Assembly: GCF_015550595.1 (NCBI RefSeq)
Contig: NZ_JADNBB010000003.1
Span: 208,174-272,173, forward strand
Length of the DNA stretch: 64,000 bases
Origin: Parabacteroides goldsteinii
Lineage (GTDB): Bacteria > Bacteroidota > Bacteroidia > Bacteroidales > Tannerellaceae
Direction: 5' to 3'
Positions 45,034-52,747 of this stretch are shown here, in pieces. Below the pieces are notes generated by a model that did not search any database, was not told where the DNA came from, and was given only the letters and a program-made list of their open reading frames with translations. Each line of letters starts with the position of its first letter. The stretch's first letter is position 1. The position numbers were made by a program, and so were the translations under genes.

Positions 45034-45474
45034 ATGCCTTTAAAGTACAGACTTGTCAAACGTAAAGACATGAGCAAAGATGCAGCCGCAGGAGCCGAGC
45101 TTTATTTTGCTCAGACCAGTATCACCAAAAAAGTCGATCTGAACCGTATCTGCGCTCGTATCAGCAAATACAGTACAGCCAGTCGCGGTGATATCCTGCT
45201 GGTATTAGACGGTTTTATCACCGTCATGAATGAATCCCTTGCCGACGGTGAATCGGTTCATCTGGGCGATTTCGGTAGTTTCCGTATGGTAGCCGGTAGC
45301 AAAGGCGCTACAACCGAAGAAGAGTTTAAAACCTCTTTGTTCAACCGTGCTCATATCGTATTCTATCCCGGAACGATGTTAATGAACCTTGTTCGCGATG
45401 CCAGTTTTGAAAAATGGGTACTTCCGGGTACCACTCCCCCGGAAGGTGAAGATGACCGTCCGGTAATCGAATAA
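45034..45474 (+). CDS. HU-like DNA-binding protein (long form)
   Basis: 146 residues from ATG 45034; an upstream start at 44995 would run through the AATT repeat and is rejected. The N-terminus (LKYRLVKRKDMSKDAAAGAELYFAQTSITKKVDLNRICARIS) and the middle (GDILLVLDGFITVMNESLADGESVHLGDFGSFRM) are those of the HU-HIG-type proteins of Bacteroidetes that are longer than ordinary HU. The C-terminus is acidic. It is followed after 4 nt by the glucosaminidase gene. Such HU/cell-wall-hydrolase pairs often lie beside capsule loci. Confidence 0.9.
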   Translation: MPLKYRLVKRKDMSKDAAAGAELYFAQTSITKKVDLNRICARISKYSTASRGDILLVLDGFITVMNESLADGESVHLGDFGSFRMVAGSKGATTEEEFKTSLFNRAHIVFYPGTMLMNLVRDASFEKWVLPGTTPPEGEDDRPVIE

Positions 45475-45478
45475 TAGT

Positions 45479-45940
45479 ATGACAAAGCAAAATTACATCC
45501 AACAGTATCTGCCTCTCGCCCAACGGGCGGGAGAGCGGTTCGGAATGAATCCGATCATTATCCTGGCGCAGTCGGCCATCGAAACCGGCTGGGGCGAAAG
45601 CGAACTCGCCAGGGAGTATAATAACTTTTTTGGTATCACCGCCTACGGCCGTCCGAATCCTTTCTGGGATGGTGGCCGGACAGACTTGTCTGCCACAGGA
45701 GATCGGCCGTCCCTCTGGTTCCGCAGGTATCTCACTGCGGAAGATAGTTTTCTCGACTTCGCCCGTCTGATCCACTCGGCCTATCCTGTGGCTGCCACGC
45801 TCACCTTCTCTCCTTCGGCCTACGCCAAAGAGATTGCCTACAGCAAATACATCAGCGAAGTGAACGGCGACAACCGTGCTGCCTATCAGCGTATGCTGGT
45901 GTCGATCTGTAAGTCGATAGAACGGCTAATCGGCAATTAA
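45479..45940 (+). CDS. Glucosaminidase-domain peptidoglycan hydrolase
   Basis: 153 residues, no signal peptide. The domain shows the glucosaminidase/FlgJ-type order: AQRAGERFGMNPIIILAQSAIETGWGESELAREYNNFFGI (catalytic Glu in AIETGWG), WFRRYLTAEDSFLDFARLI and YAKEIAYSKYISEVNG. It should cleave GlcNAc-MurNAc bonds. Lack of a signal peptide fits a phage endolysin or a protein released by a holin; the next small ORF has a hydrophobic start. It sits 4 nt behind the HU-like gene. Confidence 0.93.
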   Translation: MTKQNYIQQYLPLAQRAGERFGMNPIIILAQSAIETGWGESELAREYNNFFGITAYGRPNPFWDGGRTDLSATGDRPSLWFRRYLTAEDSFLDFARLIHSAYPVAATLTFSPSAYAKEIAYSKYISEVNGDNRAAYQRMLVSICKSIERLIGN

Positions 45941-45942
45941 CT

Positions 45943-45970
45943 TTCAATTATCAATTTTCAATTATCAATT
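45943..45970 (+). repeat. Second copy of the TCAATTATCAATTTTCAATT repeat
   Basis: A 28-nt AATT-rich block between the glucosaminidase gene and the next small ORF, nearly identical to part of 44985-45028. Confidence 0.55.
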
Positions 45971-45973
45971 CCC

Positions 45974-46279
45974 ATGAATGTCCTTGAAACAATTCTCAAC
46001 TTCCTCACCAGCCTTGCCCGGATCATCTTCCCCCGCAAGCGAAAGCCGGCAGCCGGTGACTGCCCCTGTCCTCATCCTCTGCCTGCTCCTCCTGAGCCTC
46101 CTCTCCCTCCTGATGCGGGAGACGGAAGTGACCCTGACCTGCATCGGGGCGATACTCTCGCTCTCGCCCAAGGAGACTGGGGAAACAAATCCTCCCAGGC
46201 CGACTGGCTCGGAATGTCAGGATATAGCCTGATGCTGATGGGCGGGGCCGGGTGTTTGTATAAATGGTTTATTGCGTAG
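45974..46279 (+). CDS. Small protein of unknown function behind the glucosaminidase gene
   Basis: 101 residues: a hydrophobic/amphipathic start (MNVLETILNFLTSLARIIF), a basic stretch PRKRKP, a proline-rich middle and a C-terminal segment GYSLMLMGGAGCLYKWF that could be membrane-associated. A second frame (45978-46232) is open in parallel and has a hydrophobic core, so the choice is uncertain. The position directly behind a cell-wall hydrolase invites comparison with phage holin or spanin genes, but no family is recognised. It ends 8 nt before a terminator hairpin. Confidence 0.45.
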   Translation: MNVLETILNFLTSLARIIFPRKRKPAAGDCPCPHPLPAPPEPPLPPDAGDGSDPDLHRGDTLALAQGDWGNKSSQADWLGMSGYSLMLMGGAGCLYKWFIA

Positions 46280-46286
46280 GCGATAT

Positions 46287-46337
46287 AAGAAGAGGGAGTG
46301 CACTTCATGCCGATATGAGGGAGGTACTCCCTTCTTA
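46287..46337. terminator. Bidirectional terminator between HU/glucosaminidase unit and capsule operon
   Basis: AAGAAGAGGGAGT pairs with ACTCCCTTCTT (one bulge) across a loop of about 26 nt, between convergent genes, with T-rich flanks on the plus strand. Confidence 0.55.
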
Positions 46338-46342
46338 TTTTC

Positions 46343-46738
46343 TTACTTCAGCAAATCGTTTTCCCCCAACGGAGTATAGGGACCGTCTTTTACTTCAAAC
46401 AACACAGAACCGCTATCCAGCACCTCCAATGTATGCCATTGATTAGCCGGAATATGTACCCCAAAACTTCCTACCAAAGGATCCAACAGGGTCGACTCTG
46501 TTTCTTCTTTTTTATCATTATAAAACATCACCCGAATCTTCCCACGCAACAGCAAATAAGTCTCTGCCGTATGCGGATGGCGATGAATCGGTAAAATAGT
46601 CCCCGGCTCCAACGCATTCAGCAGACGCTGGGCTTTAGCATCCAAAGAATCATGAAAATTACAGTTCATACGCAAGCGGGGGGATTCCTGAGCCTGCTTC
46701 GTCACTTCGTTTAATAAAGTTGAATTAATTAGTTGCAT
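46343..46738 (-). CDS. WbuC-family cupin protein, last gene of the capsule operon
   Basis: 131 residues, one cupin domain: PGTILPIHRHPHTAETYLLLRGKIRVMFYND (metal-binding His and Glu) and GVHIPANQWHTLEVLDSGSVLFEV. This is the WbuC/cupin-metalloprotein family, found at the ends of O-antigen loci beside L-FucNAc genes; the role in that pathway is not settled. It follows the CapG gene by 10 nt. Confidence 0.9.
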   Translation of the reverse strand: MQLINSTLLNEVTKQAQESPRLRMNCNFHDSLDAKAQRLLNALEPGTILPIHRHPHTAETYLLLRGKIRVMFYNDKKEETESTLLDPLVGSFGVHIPANQWHTLEVLDSGSVLFEVKDGPYTPLGENDLLK

Positions 46739-46748
46739 GACTTTTATT

Positions 46749-47891
46749 TCAATATTTCCTCCAAACCATTTTATTAACGACTCCGGTATAGCTCTGAATT
46801 AGCTTGACTACCTTCACCGATACATTTTCATCCACATAATTAGGAACAGGAATTCCTAAAGCACCGTCTTTATTCATCTCGACAGCTACATCCACAGCTT
46901 GCAACACCTGTTCGGTCGTAATGCCAGCTAAGATGAAATTTCCCTTATCCAATGCTTCCGGACGCTCCGTACTGGTACGGATACATACAGCCGGAATCGG
47001 ATTGCCGACAGACAGGAAGAAACTGCTTTCCTCTGGCAGCGTACCCGAATCGGATACCACTGCAAAGGCATTCATCTGAAGATGATTGTAATCATGGAAT
47101 CCCAACGGTTCATGTTGTATCACACACGGATCGAACCGGAAACCACGTTGTTCGATATATTTCTTTGAACGAGGGTGACAAGAGTACAGGATCGGCATAT
47201 CATACTTTTCTGCCATCGCATTTACCGCATTCATCAGGTTGAAGAAGTTTACTTCCGTATCGATATTCTCTTCCCTATGGGCAGACAATAAGATATACTT
47301 TCCTTTCTTCAATCCCAGACGTTCCAGTACATCACTAGCTTTGATCTGTTCCAGGTTACTATGTAATACTTCTGCCATCGGCGAACCGACTACATAAGTA
47401 CGTTCTCTCGGTGTACCGGCTGCATTCAGATACCGGCGCGCATGTTCCGAATAACACATATTGACATCGGCTGTCACATCCACGATACGGCGGTTGGTTT
47501 CTTCCGGCAGACATTCGTCGAAACAACGGTTGCCGGCCTCCATATGAAAAATAGGAATATGCAAACGCTTCGCACCGATAACAGACAGGCAGGAGTTCGT
47601 ATCTCCCAATACTAACACGGCATCGGGCCTCACCTCCGCCATCAGTTTATACGATTTGGCAATGATATTCCCTATTGTTTCTCCCAGATCCGCTCCCACT
47701 GCATCCAGATAATAGTTAGGAGCACGAAGTCCCAAATCATCAAAGAATACCTGGTTCAATGTATAATCGTAATTCTGTCCGGTATGGACCAGGATTTGAT
47801 CGAAGTACTGATCGCATCGTTTGATAACGGCTGCCAACCGGATAATTTCCGGACGGGTGCCGATGATGGTCATTAATTTCAGTTTATTCAT
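46749..47891 (-). CDS. capG: UDP-GlcNAc 2-epimerase-type enzyme (CapG/FnlC-like)
   Basis: 380 residues with the GT-B fold of the non-hydrolysing epimerases: IIGTRPEIIRLAAVI, VHTGQNYDYTLNQVFFDD, VLGDTNSCLS, HMEAGNRCFDECLPEETNRRIVD and SDSGTLPEESSFF. Together with CapE and CapF homologues encoded upstream it would complete UDP-N-acetyl-L-fucosamine synthesis, as C2-epimerisation is the last step. The CapE-CapF pair is separated from it by a toxin-antitoxin insertion. Assignment to CapG rather than ManNAc-forming WecB rests mainly on this context. Confidence 0.92.
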   Translation of the reverse strand: MNKLKLMTIIGTRPEIIRLAAVIKRCDQYFDQILVHTGQNYDYTLNQVFFDDLGLRAPNYYLDAVGADLGETIGNIIAKSYKLMAEVRPDAVLVLGDTNSCLSVIGAKRLHIPIFHMEAGNRCFDECLPEETNRRIVDVTADVNMCYSEHARRYLNAAGTPRERTYVVGSPMAEVLHSNLEQIKASDVLERLGLKKGKYILLSAHREENIDTEVNFFNLMNAVNAMAEKYDMPILYSCHPRSKKYIEQRGFRFDPCVIQHEPLGFHDYNHLQMNAFAVVSDSGTLPEESSFFLSVGNPIPAVCIRTSTERPEALDKGNFILAGITTEQVLQAVDVAVEMNKDGALGIPVPNYVDENVSVKVVKLIQSYTGVVNKMVWRKY

Positions 47892-47969
47892 TTCTCTTCA
47901 AATGGATTATGGAAGAGATTGATTTTCTTAGAATAACGAAGATAGAAGTTCTCTTAAACGTTACAAGTC

Positions 47970-48236
47970 CTACCTGGTATCTCTTACCAAAGCTATATAG
48001 AGAAAATCCTCTTGTATAAAATAGTAAACTTTACTTTTTTTGTTGACAACTATAAAACGGTATTGGTGGTTTTCATCAGATAAATCCGGATCGACTTTAC
48101 CCATATATGGATTAAATGTCAATAGGCCGACTTGCTTTCTAATCATTTGCCATACTTTACGGGCAGAAGCATCCCCCGTTCTCTGTCTTATATAAGAGAG
48201 TGTTTCAGCAAAACTTTTTTCAGCGGGGATGTCCAA
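47970..48236 (-). CDS. RelE/ParE-family toxin
   Basis: 88 residues with the RelE/ParE fold pattern: a helical start (EKSFAETLSYIRQRTGDASARKVWQMIRK), PYMGKVDPDLSDENHQYRFIVVNKKSKVYYFIQED and the terminal strand LYIALVRDTR with the conserved arginine. It lies directly behind the antitoxin gene (1-nt gap). Whether it cleaves mRNA or acts on gyrase is not shown. Positioned inside the capsule operon between capF and capG. Confidence 0.85.
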   Translation of the reverse strand: MDIPAEKSFAETLSYIRQRTGDASARKVWQMIRKQVGLLTFNPYMGKVDPDLSDENHQYRFIVVNKKSKVYYFIQEDFLYIALVRDTR

Positions 48237-48237
48237 A

Positions 48238-48489
48238 TTACATCCATCCCATCTCCTTCCCCAATCGTTCCATCACCTCTTCGGTAGAATGAAATTCACC
48301 GCGCTTATGAGCTTTAACCGCATAATCGGCCGAAGCATCCAACATTTCCTTTAAAATAAGCGTTTCTGAATTTCCTTTTGAAGCCAATTCTTTAACATAC
48401 TTATAAACTTCGGATAACTTTTCTTGATCCAAATTTATAAGTTCCTTAAAAATATCGACTCTCAACGTATCTACACTAAAGGTATTCAT
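48238..48489 (-). CDS. Antitoxin partner of the RelE/ParE toxin
   Basis: 83 residues, acidic and helical (NLDQEKLSEVYKYVKELASKG, KAHKRGEFHSTEEVMERLGKEMGW). The region FHSTEEVMERL resembles the toxin-wrapping C-terminal part of small antitoxins, while no ribbon-helix-helix motif is evident at the N-terminus. It precedes the toxin by 1 nt, the usual order, and has its own -7 element at 48518-48525. Confidence 0.8.
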   Translation of the reverse strand: MNTFSVDTLRVDIFKELINLDQEKLSEVYKYVKELASKGNSETLILKEMLDASADYAVKAHKRGEFHSTEEVMERLGKEMGWM

Positions 48490-48517
48490 ATCGTTTTATA
48501 TTTGTAGTTCCTTTTTA

Positions 48518-48525
48518 CAAAAGTA
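48518..48525 (-). promoter_or_regulatory. -7 element for the toxin-antitoxin pair
   Basis: TACTTTTG on the minus strand, 29 nt before the antitoxin start, inside the capsule operon. Confidence 0.5.
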
Positions 48526-48568
48526 GTAAATCATTTAGAATAATCATTCTCTCTTCTTTATTTAACAT

Positions 48569-49717
48569 TTACACCTCTTCAAAATAAGTATCCGGCCGAG
48601 TCGGGTCGAAAGGTTCGTTTGCCCACATAAAAGTGACCAGTTCTTCCGTATCGGAAAGATTAATGATGTTATGCGTATAACCGGGAATCATTTCTACAAC
48701 TTCTATCTTTTCTCCACTGACCTCAAAATCGATTACTTCATCCGTTCCGATCTTACGAAGCCGGATCAAGCCATGGCCACTCACCACCACGAATTTCTCA
48801 TTCTTGGTATGATGCCAGTGTTGACCTTTGGTTACACCCGGTTTCGATATATTGACTGAAAACTGTCCCCGGTCAGGCGTACGGATAATTTCTGTAAAAC
48901 TACCGCGATCATCTGTTTTCATCTGTACCGGATAGCTGAATTTCTCTTTCGGCAGATAAGACAGATAGGTCGAATACAACTTCTTCGTGAAAGGATTGCC
49001 CAAATCAGGTACACTCAAATTATCCGGCATTTCCTTAAAAGAATAAAGCAGATCGACAATACCTCCCAATGTCATCGTATGAACCACAGGAACGACACAA
49101 AAGTCTCCCTCGTGATGTTCGCCACCCGATAAAGCTGCAATCAGTTCGTCTACCACATCATCCACATAAACCAGGTTCATAACCACACCCGGATCATTCA
49201 CCCGGATAGGCAGATCATTGGCTATATTGTTACAGAAAGTGGCCACTGCACTGTTATAATTGGGTCTGCACCATTTTCCGAACACATTCGGGAAACGATA
49301 AACCAATACTTTCGCCCCGGTTTCTTTCGCATACTCGAACAACAGGTTCTCTCCTGCCCTTTTCGATTCGCCATACGGATTATCCAAAGCCGCCTGCGTA
49401 GATGATGAGATCATCACCGGGCAAGTATTGTTATACTTTTTCAATGTATCCAGTAAAGTAGATGCAAAGCCGAAGTTACCCTTCATAAATTCCGCCTGGT
49501 CTTTCGGACGGTTCACACCCGCCAGGTTAAAGACGAAATCGGCATTCTTGCAATAGACATCCAACTCAGCCGGATCGCTGTCTATATCATATTCGAAGAC
49601 CTTTAGATCAGTTCCCGAAACAGGATAATTCCGTGCTTTCCCTGATTGGATATTATGGAGTTGGGAAACAAGGTTCCGACCGACGAATCCTTTGGCGCCA
49701 GTAACTAATATGTTCAT
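48569..49717 (-). CDS. capF: CapF/FnlB-like bifunctional UDP-sugar epimerase/reductase
   Basis: 382 residues. The N-terminal short-chain dehydrogenase domain has VTGAKGFVGRNL and the YGESK (YxxxK) active site after SSSTQAALDNP. The C-terminal cupin domain has GVTKGQHWHHTKNEKFVVVSG and PGYTHNIIN. This two-domain layout is that of CapF, which 3-epimerises and 4-reduces the keto sugar made by CapE on the way to UDP-L-FucNAc. It follows the CapE-like gene by 15 nt. Confidence 0.95.
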   Translation of the reverse strand: MNILVTGAKGFVGRNLVSQLHNIQSGKARNYPVSGTDLKVFEYDIDSDPAELDVYCKNADFVFNLAGVNRPKDQAEFMKGNFGFASTLLDTLKKYNNTCPVMISSSTQAALDNPYGESKRAGENLLFEYAKETGAKVLVYRFPNVFGKWCRPNYNSAVATFCNNIANDLPIRVNDPGVVMNLVYVDDVVDELIAALSGGEHHEGDFCVVPVVHTMTLGGIVDLLYSFKEMPDNLSVPDLGNPFTKKLYSTYLSYLPKEKFSYPVQMKTDDRGSFTEIIRTPDRGQFSVNISKPGVTKGQHWHHTKNEKFVVVSGHGLIRLRKIGTDEVIDFEVSGEKIEVVEMIPGYTHNIINLSDTEELVTFMWANEPFDPTRPDTYFEEV

Positions 49718-49732
49718 TACATTAAAATTGAT

Positions 49733-50806
49733 TTATTCGCTTCTGATTTCTCTTGGTTTTGCCCGTTCGATCAGTCCAAGATCTTCCTGAATAAAACGTA
49801 AGCGGAGTAATAGTTTTTTCATGCCTTCCACATCCAGACGTGTGGTATTATGGCTATGATAATCTTCTATCTTAGACAGACATTCGCTGCCTTCGGTAAA
49901 GAACTTATCATAATTGAGATCGCGTGTATCGCAAGGAATGCGGTAATACTCTCCCATATCGATCGCTTTCGCCATCTCTTCACGTGTTACCAGTGTTTCA
50001 TACAGTTTCTCTCCGTGACGTGTACCGATTACCTTCACTTCTGTATCCAGATACTTCGGATCGATCTGTGCGTATGTCTCTTTCAATGCCTGTGCCAGAA
50101 CGGACAGAGTTGCTGCCGGAGCTTTCTGAACAAACAAGTCACCGTTATGACCATGTGTAAAGGCATAGATCACCAAATCGACTGCATCATCCAGAGTCAT
50201 CATAAAGCGGGTCATTTCCGGATCGGTAATAGTGATCGGTTTACCTTGTTCCATCTGTTCCACCCAAAGAGGGATCACCGAACCACGGCTCGCCATTACA
50301 TTGCCGTAGCGGGTACAGCAGATAGTAGTCTGCGCCCCTTCGCCCAACTCACGTCCTTTAGCAATCGCCACCTTTTCCATCAAAGCCTTGGAGATACCCA
50401 TCGCATTGATCGGATAAGCGGCCTTATCAGTCGAAAGGACGACTACATTCTTTACGCCATGTTCAATAGCGGAAAGCAGCACATTTTCCGTACCTTCTAC
50501 ATTCGTACGCGTAGCTTCCATCGGAAAGAATTCGCAACTGGGAACCTGTTTTAATGCTGCTGCACTAAACACATAATCCACACCGCGCATCGCCACATCC
50601 ACAGATGTTTTATTACGCACATTCCCAATATAGAATTTCACTTTAGGATTTTGTAAAGCATGACGCATATCGTCCTGCTTCTTTTCATCACGGCTAAAGA
50701 TTCGGATTTCTTTGATATCGGAGTTGATAAAGCGCCTGAGGACGGCATTACCAAAAGAACCGGTGCCGCCGGTGATTAGGAGGGTTTTGTCTTTGAATAC
50801 TGACAT
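49733..50806 (-). CDS. capE: CapE/FnlA-like UDP-GlcNAc 4,6-dehydratase/5-epimerase
   Basis: 357 residues, cytoplasmic (no membrane helices, unlike PglF/WbpM). SDR motifs: LLITGGTGSFGNAVLRRF, FSRDEKKQDDMR, AAALKQVPSCEFFPMEATRTNVEGT and STDKAAYPINAMGISKALMEK. These fit the inverting dehydratases of the CapE/FnlA type, which start UDP-L-FucNAc synthesis together with CapF and CapG encoded downstream. PseB is a close alternative, but the CapF and CapG partners argue against it. Confidence 0.94.
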   Translation of the reverse strand: MSVFKDKTLLITGGTGSFGNAVLRRFINSDIKEIRIFSRDEKKQDDMRHALQNPKVKFYIGNVRNKTSVDVAMRGVDYVFSAAALKQVPSCEFFPMEATRTNVEGTENVLLSAIEHGVKNVVVLSTDKAAYPINAMGISKALMEKVAIAKGRELGEGAQTTICCTRYGNVMASRGSVIPLWVEQMEQGKPITITDPEMTRFMMTLDDAVDLVIYAFTHGHNGDLFVQKAPAATLSVLAQALKETYAQIDPKYLDTEVKVIGTRHGEKLYETLVTREEMAKAIDMGEYYRIPCDTRDLNYDKFFTEGSECLSKIEDYHSHNTTRLDVEGMKKLLLRLRFIQEDLGLIERAKPREIRSE

Positions 50807-50836
50807 ATATATTCTATTAAAATTCTAATAAATTCA

Positions 50837-52078
50837 TTACAAAATAGACTTCTTGATTTCCTGAACGATATAATCCACATCTTCATCCGTCACACAAGGA
50901 CCACTTGGTAAACATAGACCTTGTTTGAACAAAGATTCGCTCACACCATTCACATAGCAAGGATTGTTCTTATATACGGGCTGCAAGTGCATCGGTTTCC
51001 ATAATGGACGCGATTCAATACCGGCAGCATCCAATGCCATGCGCATCGCTTCCACATTCTTATTCGGCTCACAATCCGTATGCAAAGAAGAAGCTTCGTG
51101 TGTCACACCAGCAGCACCACCTACGGCTCCCTGAACAACCACTTCATAAGCATGTTCTTCACCTTTCACTTGTAAGTCAGGATCAAGTAAAATCGTATTC
51201 AGCCAATAGTTGCTATCGAACCGGGAAGATGGATTTTCATGCAGTACAATTCCCTCTACTCCGGCAAGTAACTCCTTGTAAAGACGGCAAGTGTACTGAT
51301 GGTGAGCAATATGTTCTTCCAATACTGTCATCTGCCCGCGTCCGATACCGGCACAGATATTCGACATACGATAGTTATAACCGATCTCTTCATGCTGGTA
51401 ATAAGGATATGACTCGCGAGCCTGGGTAGCATAGAACATGATTTTCCTTTTTGCCTCTTCATCCGGACAAATTAATGCACCGCCTCCGGAAGTCGTAATC
51501 ATCTTATTCCCATTGAAAGAAAGTACCCCGTACCGTCCGAACGTACCACAAACCTGTCCGTCATACCGGCTACCCAATCCTTCAGCAGCATCTTCGATAA
51601 CCGGAATATCATACTTATTAGCAATCGCCATAATCTCCTCAATCTTGGCAGGCATACCATACAGATAAACAGGAACGATCGCTTTCGGCTTCTTACCTGT
51701 TTTAGATATGCGATCTTTAATAGCCTCTTCCAACAACTCCGGGTCCATATTCCAAGTATCTGCCTCCGAATCAACAAATACTGGAGTAGCTCCCAGATAA
51801 GTCACCGGATGCGAAGAAGCACAGAAAGTAAAGCTCTGTACGATCACTTCATCCCCCAGTCCCACACCACAAGCCAACAGTGCAAGATGGACAGCTGCCG
51901 TACCGGCGGAAAGGGCAACGACTTGTTTATTTTCCCCTATAAATGTTTCCAAATCTTTTTCAAAAGCGTTTACATTAGGACCTAAAGGAACCACCCAGTT
52001 GGTATCGAAGGCTTCTTTTATAAAAGTCTGCTCTTTGCCGCTCATGTGGGCGAGGCAAAGGTAAATTCGTTTGTTCAT
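50837..52078 (-). CDS. PLP-dependent sugar aminotransferase (DegT family, PglE-like)
   Basis: 413 residues. DegT/DnrJ/EryC1/StrS features: WVVPLGPNVNAFEKDLE, LSAGTAAVHLAL, DSEADTWNMDP, PVYLYGMP, IEDAAEGLGS and the PLP lysine in SFNGNKMITTSGGG. The last motif and overall order are closest to PglE-type enzymes that aminate UDP-4-keto-6-deoxy-GlcNAc. A Gly/Ala-rich insertion of about 25 residues (QGAVGGAAGVTHEASS) lies at about 325-350. Together with the PglD-like and PglC-like genes it would build a 2,4-diacetamido (bacillosamine-like) first sugar, although a PglF dehydratase is not visible in the window. Confidence 0.93.
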   Translation of the reverse strand: MNKRIYLCLAHMSGKEQTFIKEAFDTNWVVPLGPNVNAFEKDLETFIGENKQVVALSAGTAAVHLALLACGVGLGDEVIVQSFTFCASSHPVTYLGATPVFVDSEADTWNMDPELLEEAIKDRISKTGKKPKAIVPVYLYGMPAKIEEIMAIANKYDIPVIEDAAEGLGSRYDGQVCGTFGRYGVLSFNGNKMITTSGGGALICPDEEAKRKIMFYATQARESYPYYQHEEIGYNYRMSNICAGIGRGQMTVLEEHIAHHQYTCRLYKELLAGVEGIVLHENPSSRFDSNYWLNTILLDPDLQVKGEEHAYEVVVQGAVGGAAGVTHEASSLHTDCEPNKNVEAMRMALDAAGIESRPLWKPMHLQPVYKNNPCYVNGVSESLFKQGLCLPSGPCVTDEDVDYIVQEIKKSIL

Positions 52079-52096
52079 TATTATTTATGATTAAAT

Positions 52097-52747
52097 CTAC
52101 AAAGACAATAATTCTTTCAGAGTATGTATCTTTACATTAGGTAGGTACTCTTCCGGACAGGAAAAGTCCTGACGGTGGATATTTCTTCCATCATCCAACA
52201 GGCAGATCGTTTTCCACCCCAGCTTATTAGGTGTAATAAAATCTTTCCGAAGGTTATCCCCAACATAGATAAACTCCACATCGGCATATTTGTCCTGAAA
52301 AAACATGAAATTCCTCTCCGATGGTTTTTCAGAGCCAAACTCTTCAGATATAACCAAGTTCTCGTTTTCGATAAATTGTTCAAGTCTCAATGCCTGGAAC
52401 TTATTTCGTTGGGTTATAGAGCGCCCATCCGTGATCATCCCCAGTGTAAAATCCTGCTTCAAAACCTCCAATGCCTTCAAGGTGTCAAGCTCCAACCGGA
52501 TATTAGGACGATGAGACCTGTAGACGGACAGTAAATCCGCTTTCGTCAACGACAAATCGTAAGTATCGATCAAACGAGAAAAAACATCCGTTTTCTCTTT
52601 ATAGGTTTCCAACATAAAAGCATAGATCCCTTTCAAGGAAAACTTCAATTCTATCCATCCGGCAATTTCCCGATAAGCAGAGTATAAGAAATTGATTTCC
52701 TTATACAACGTATCATCCAGATCAAAAATGAGAATCTTATTTTTCAT
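52097..52747 (-). CDS. HAD-family hydrolase
   Basis: 216 residues, HAD subfamily I: DLDDTLYKE (nucleophile Asp and acid Asp), MITDGRSITQRNKFQAL, SEEFGSEKPSERNFMFF (Lys) and IYVGDNLRKDFI. The helical cap region shows the usual Cap I length. It overlaps the fused acetyltransferase/ATP-grasp gene by 11 nt, suggesting a linked step, perhaps removal of phosphate from a sugar or carboxylic phosphate intermediate. Substrate not known. Confidence 0.93.
   Translation of the reverse strand: MKNKILIFDLDDTLYKEINFLYSAYREIAGWIELKFSLKGIYAFMLETYKEKTDVFSRLIDTYDLSLTKADLLSVYRSHRPNIRLELDTLKALEVLKQDFTLGMITDGRSITQRNKFQALRLEQFIENENLVISEEFGSEKPSERNFMFFQDKYADVEFIYVGDNLRKDFITPNKLGWKTICLLDDGRNIHRQDFSCPEEYLPNVKIHTLKELLSL

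Noticed and set aside
49850-50554. Plus-strand frame of 234 codons opposite capE
   Set aside because: Antisense shadow of a clear SDR gene.
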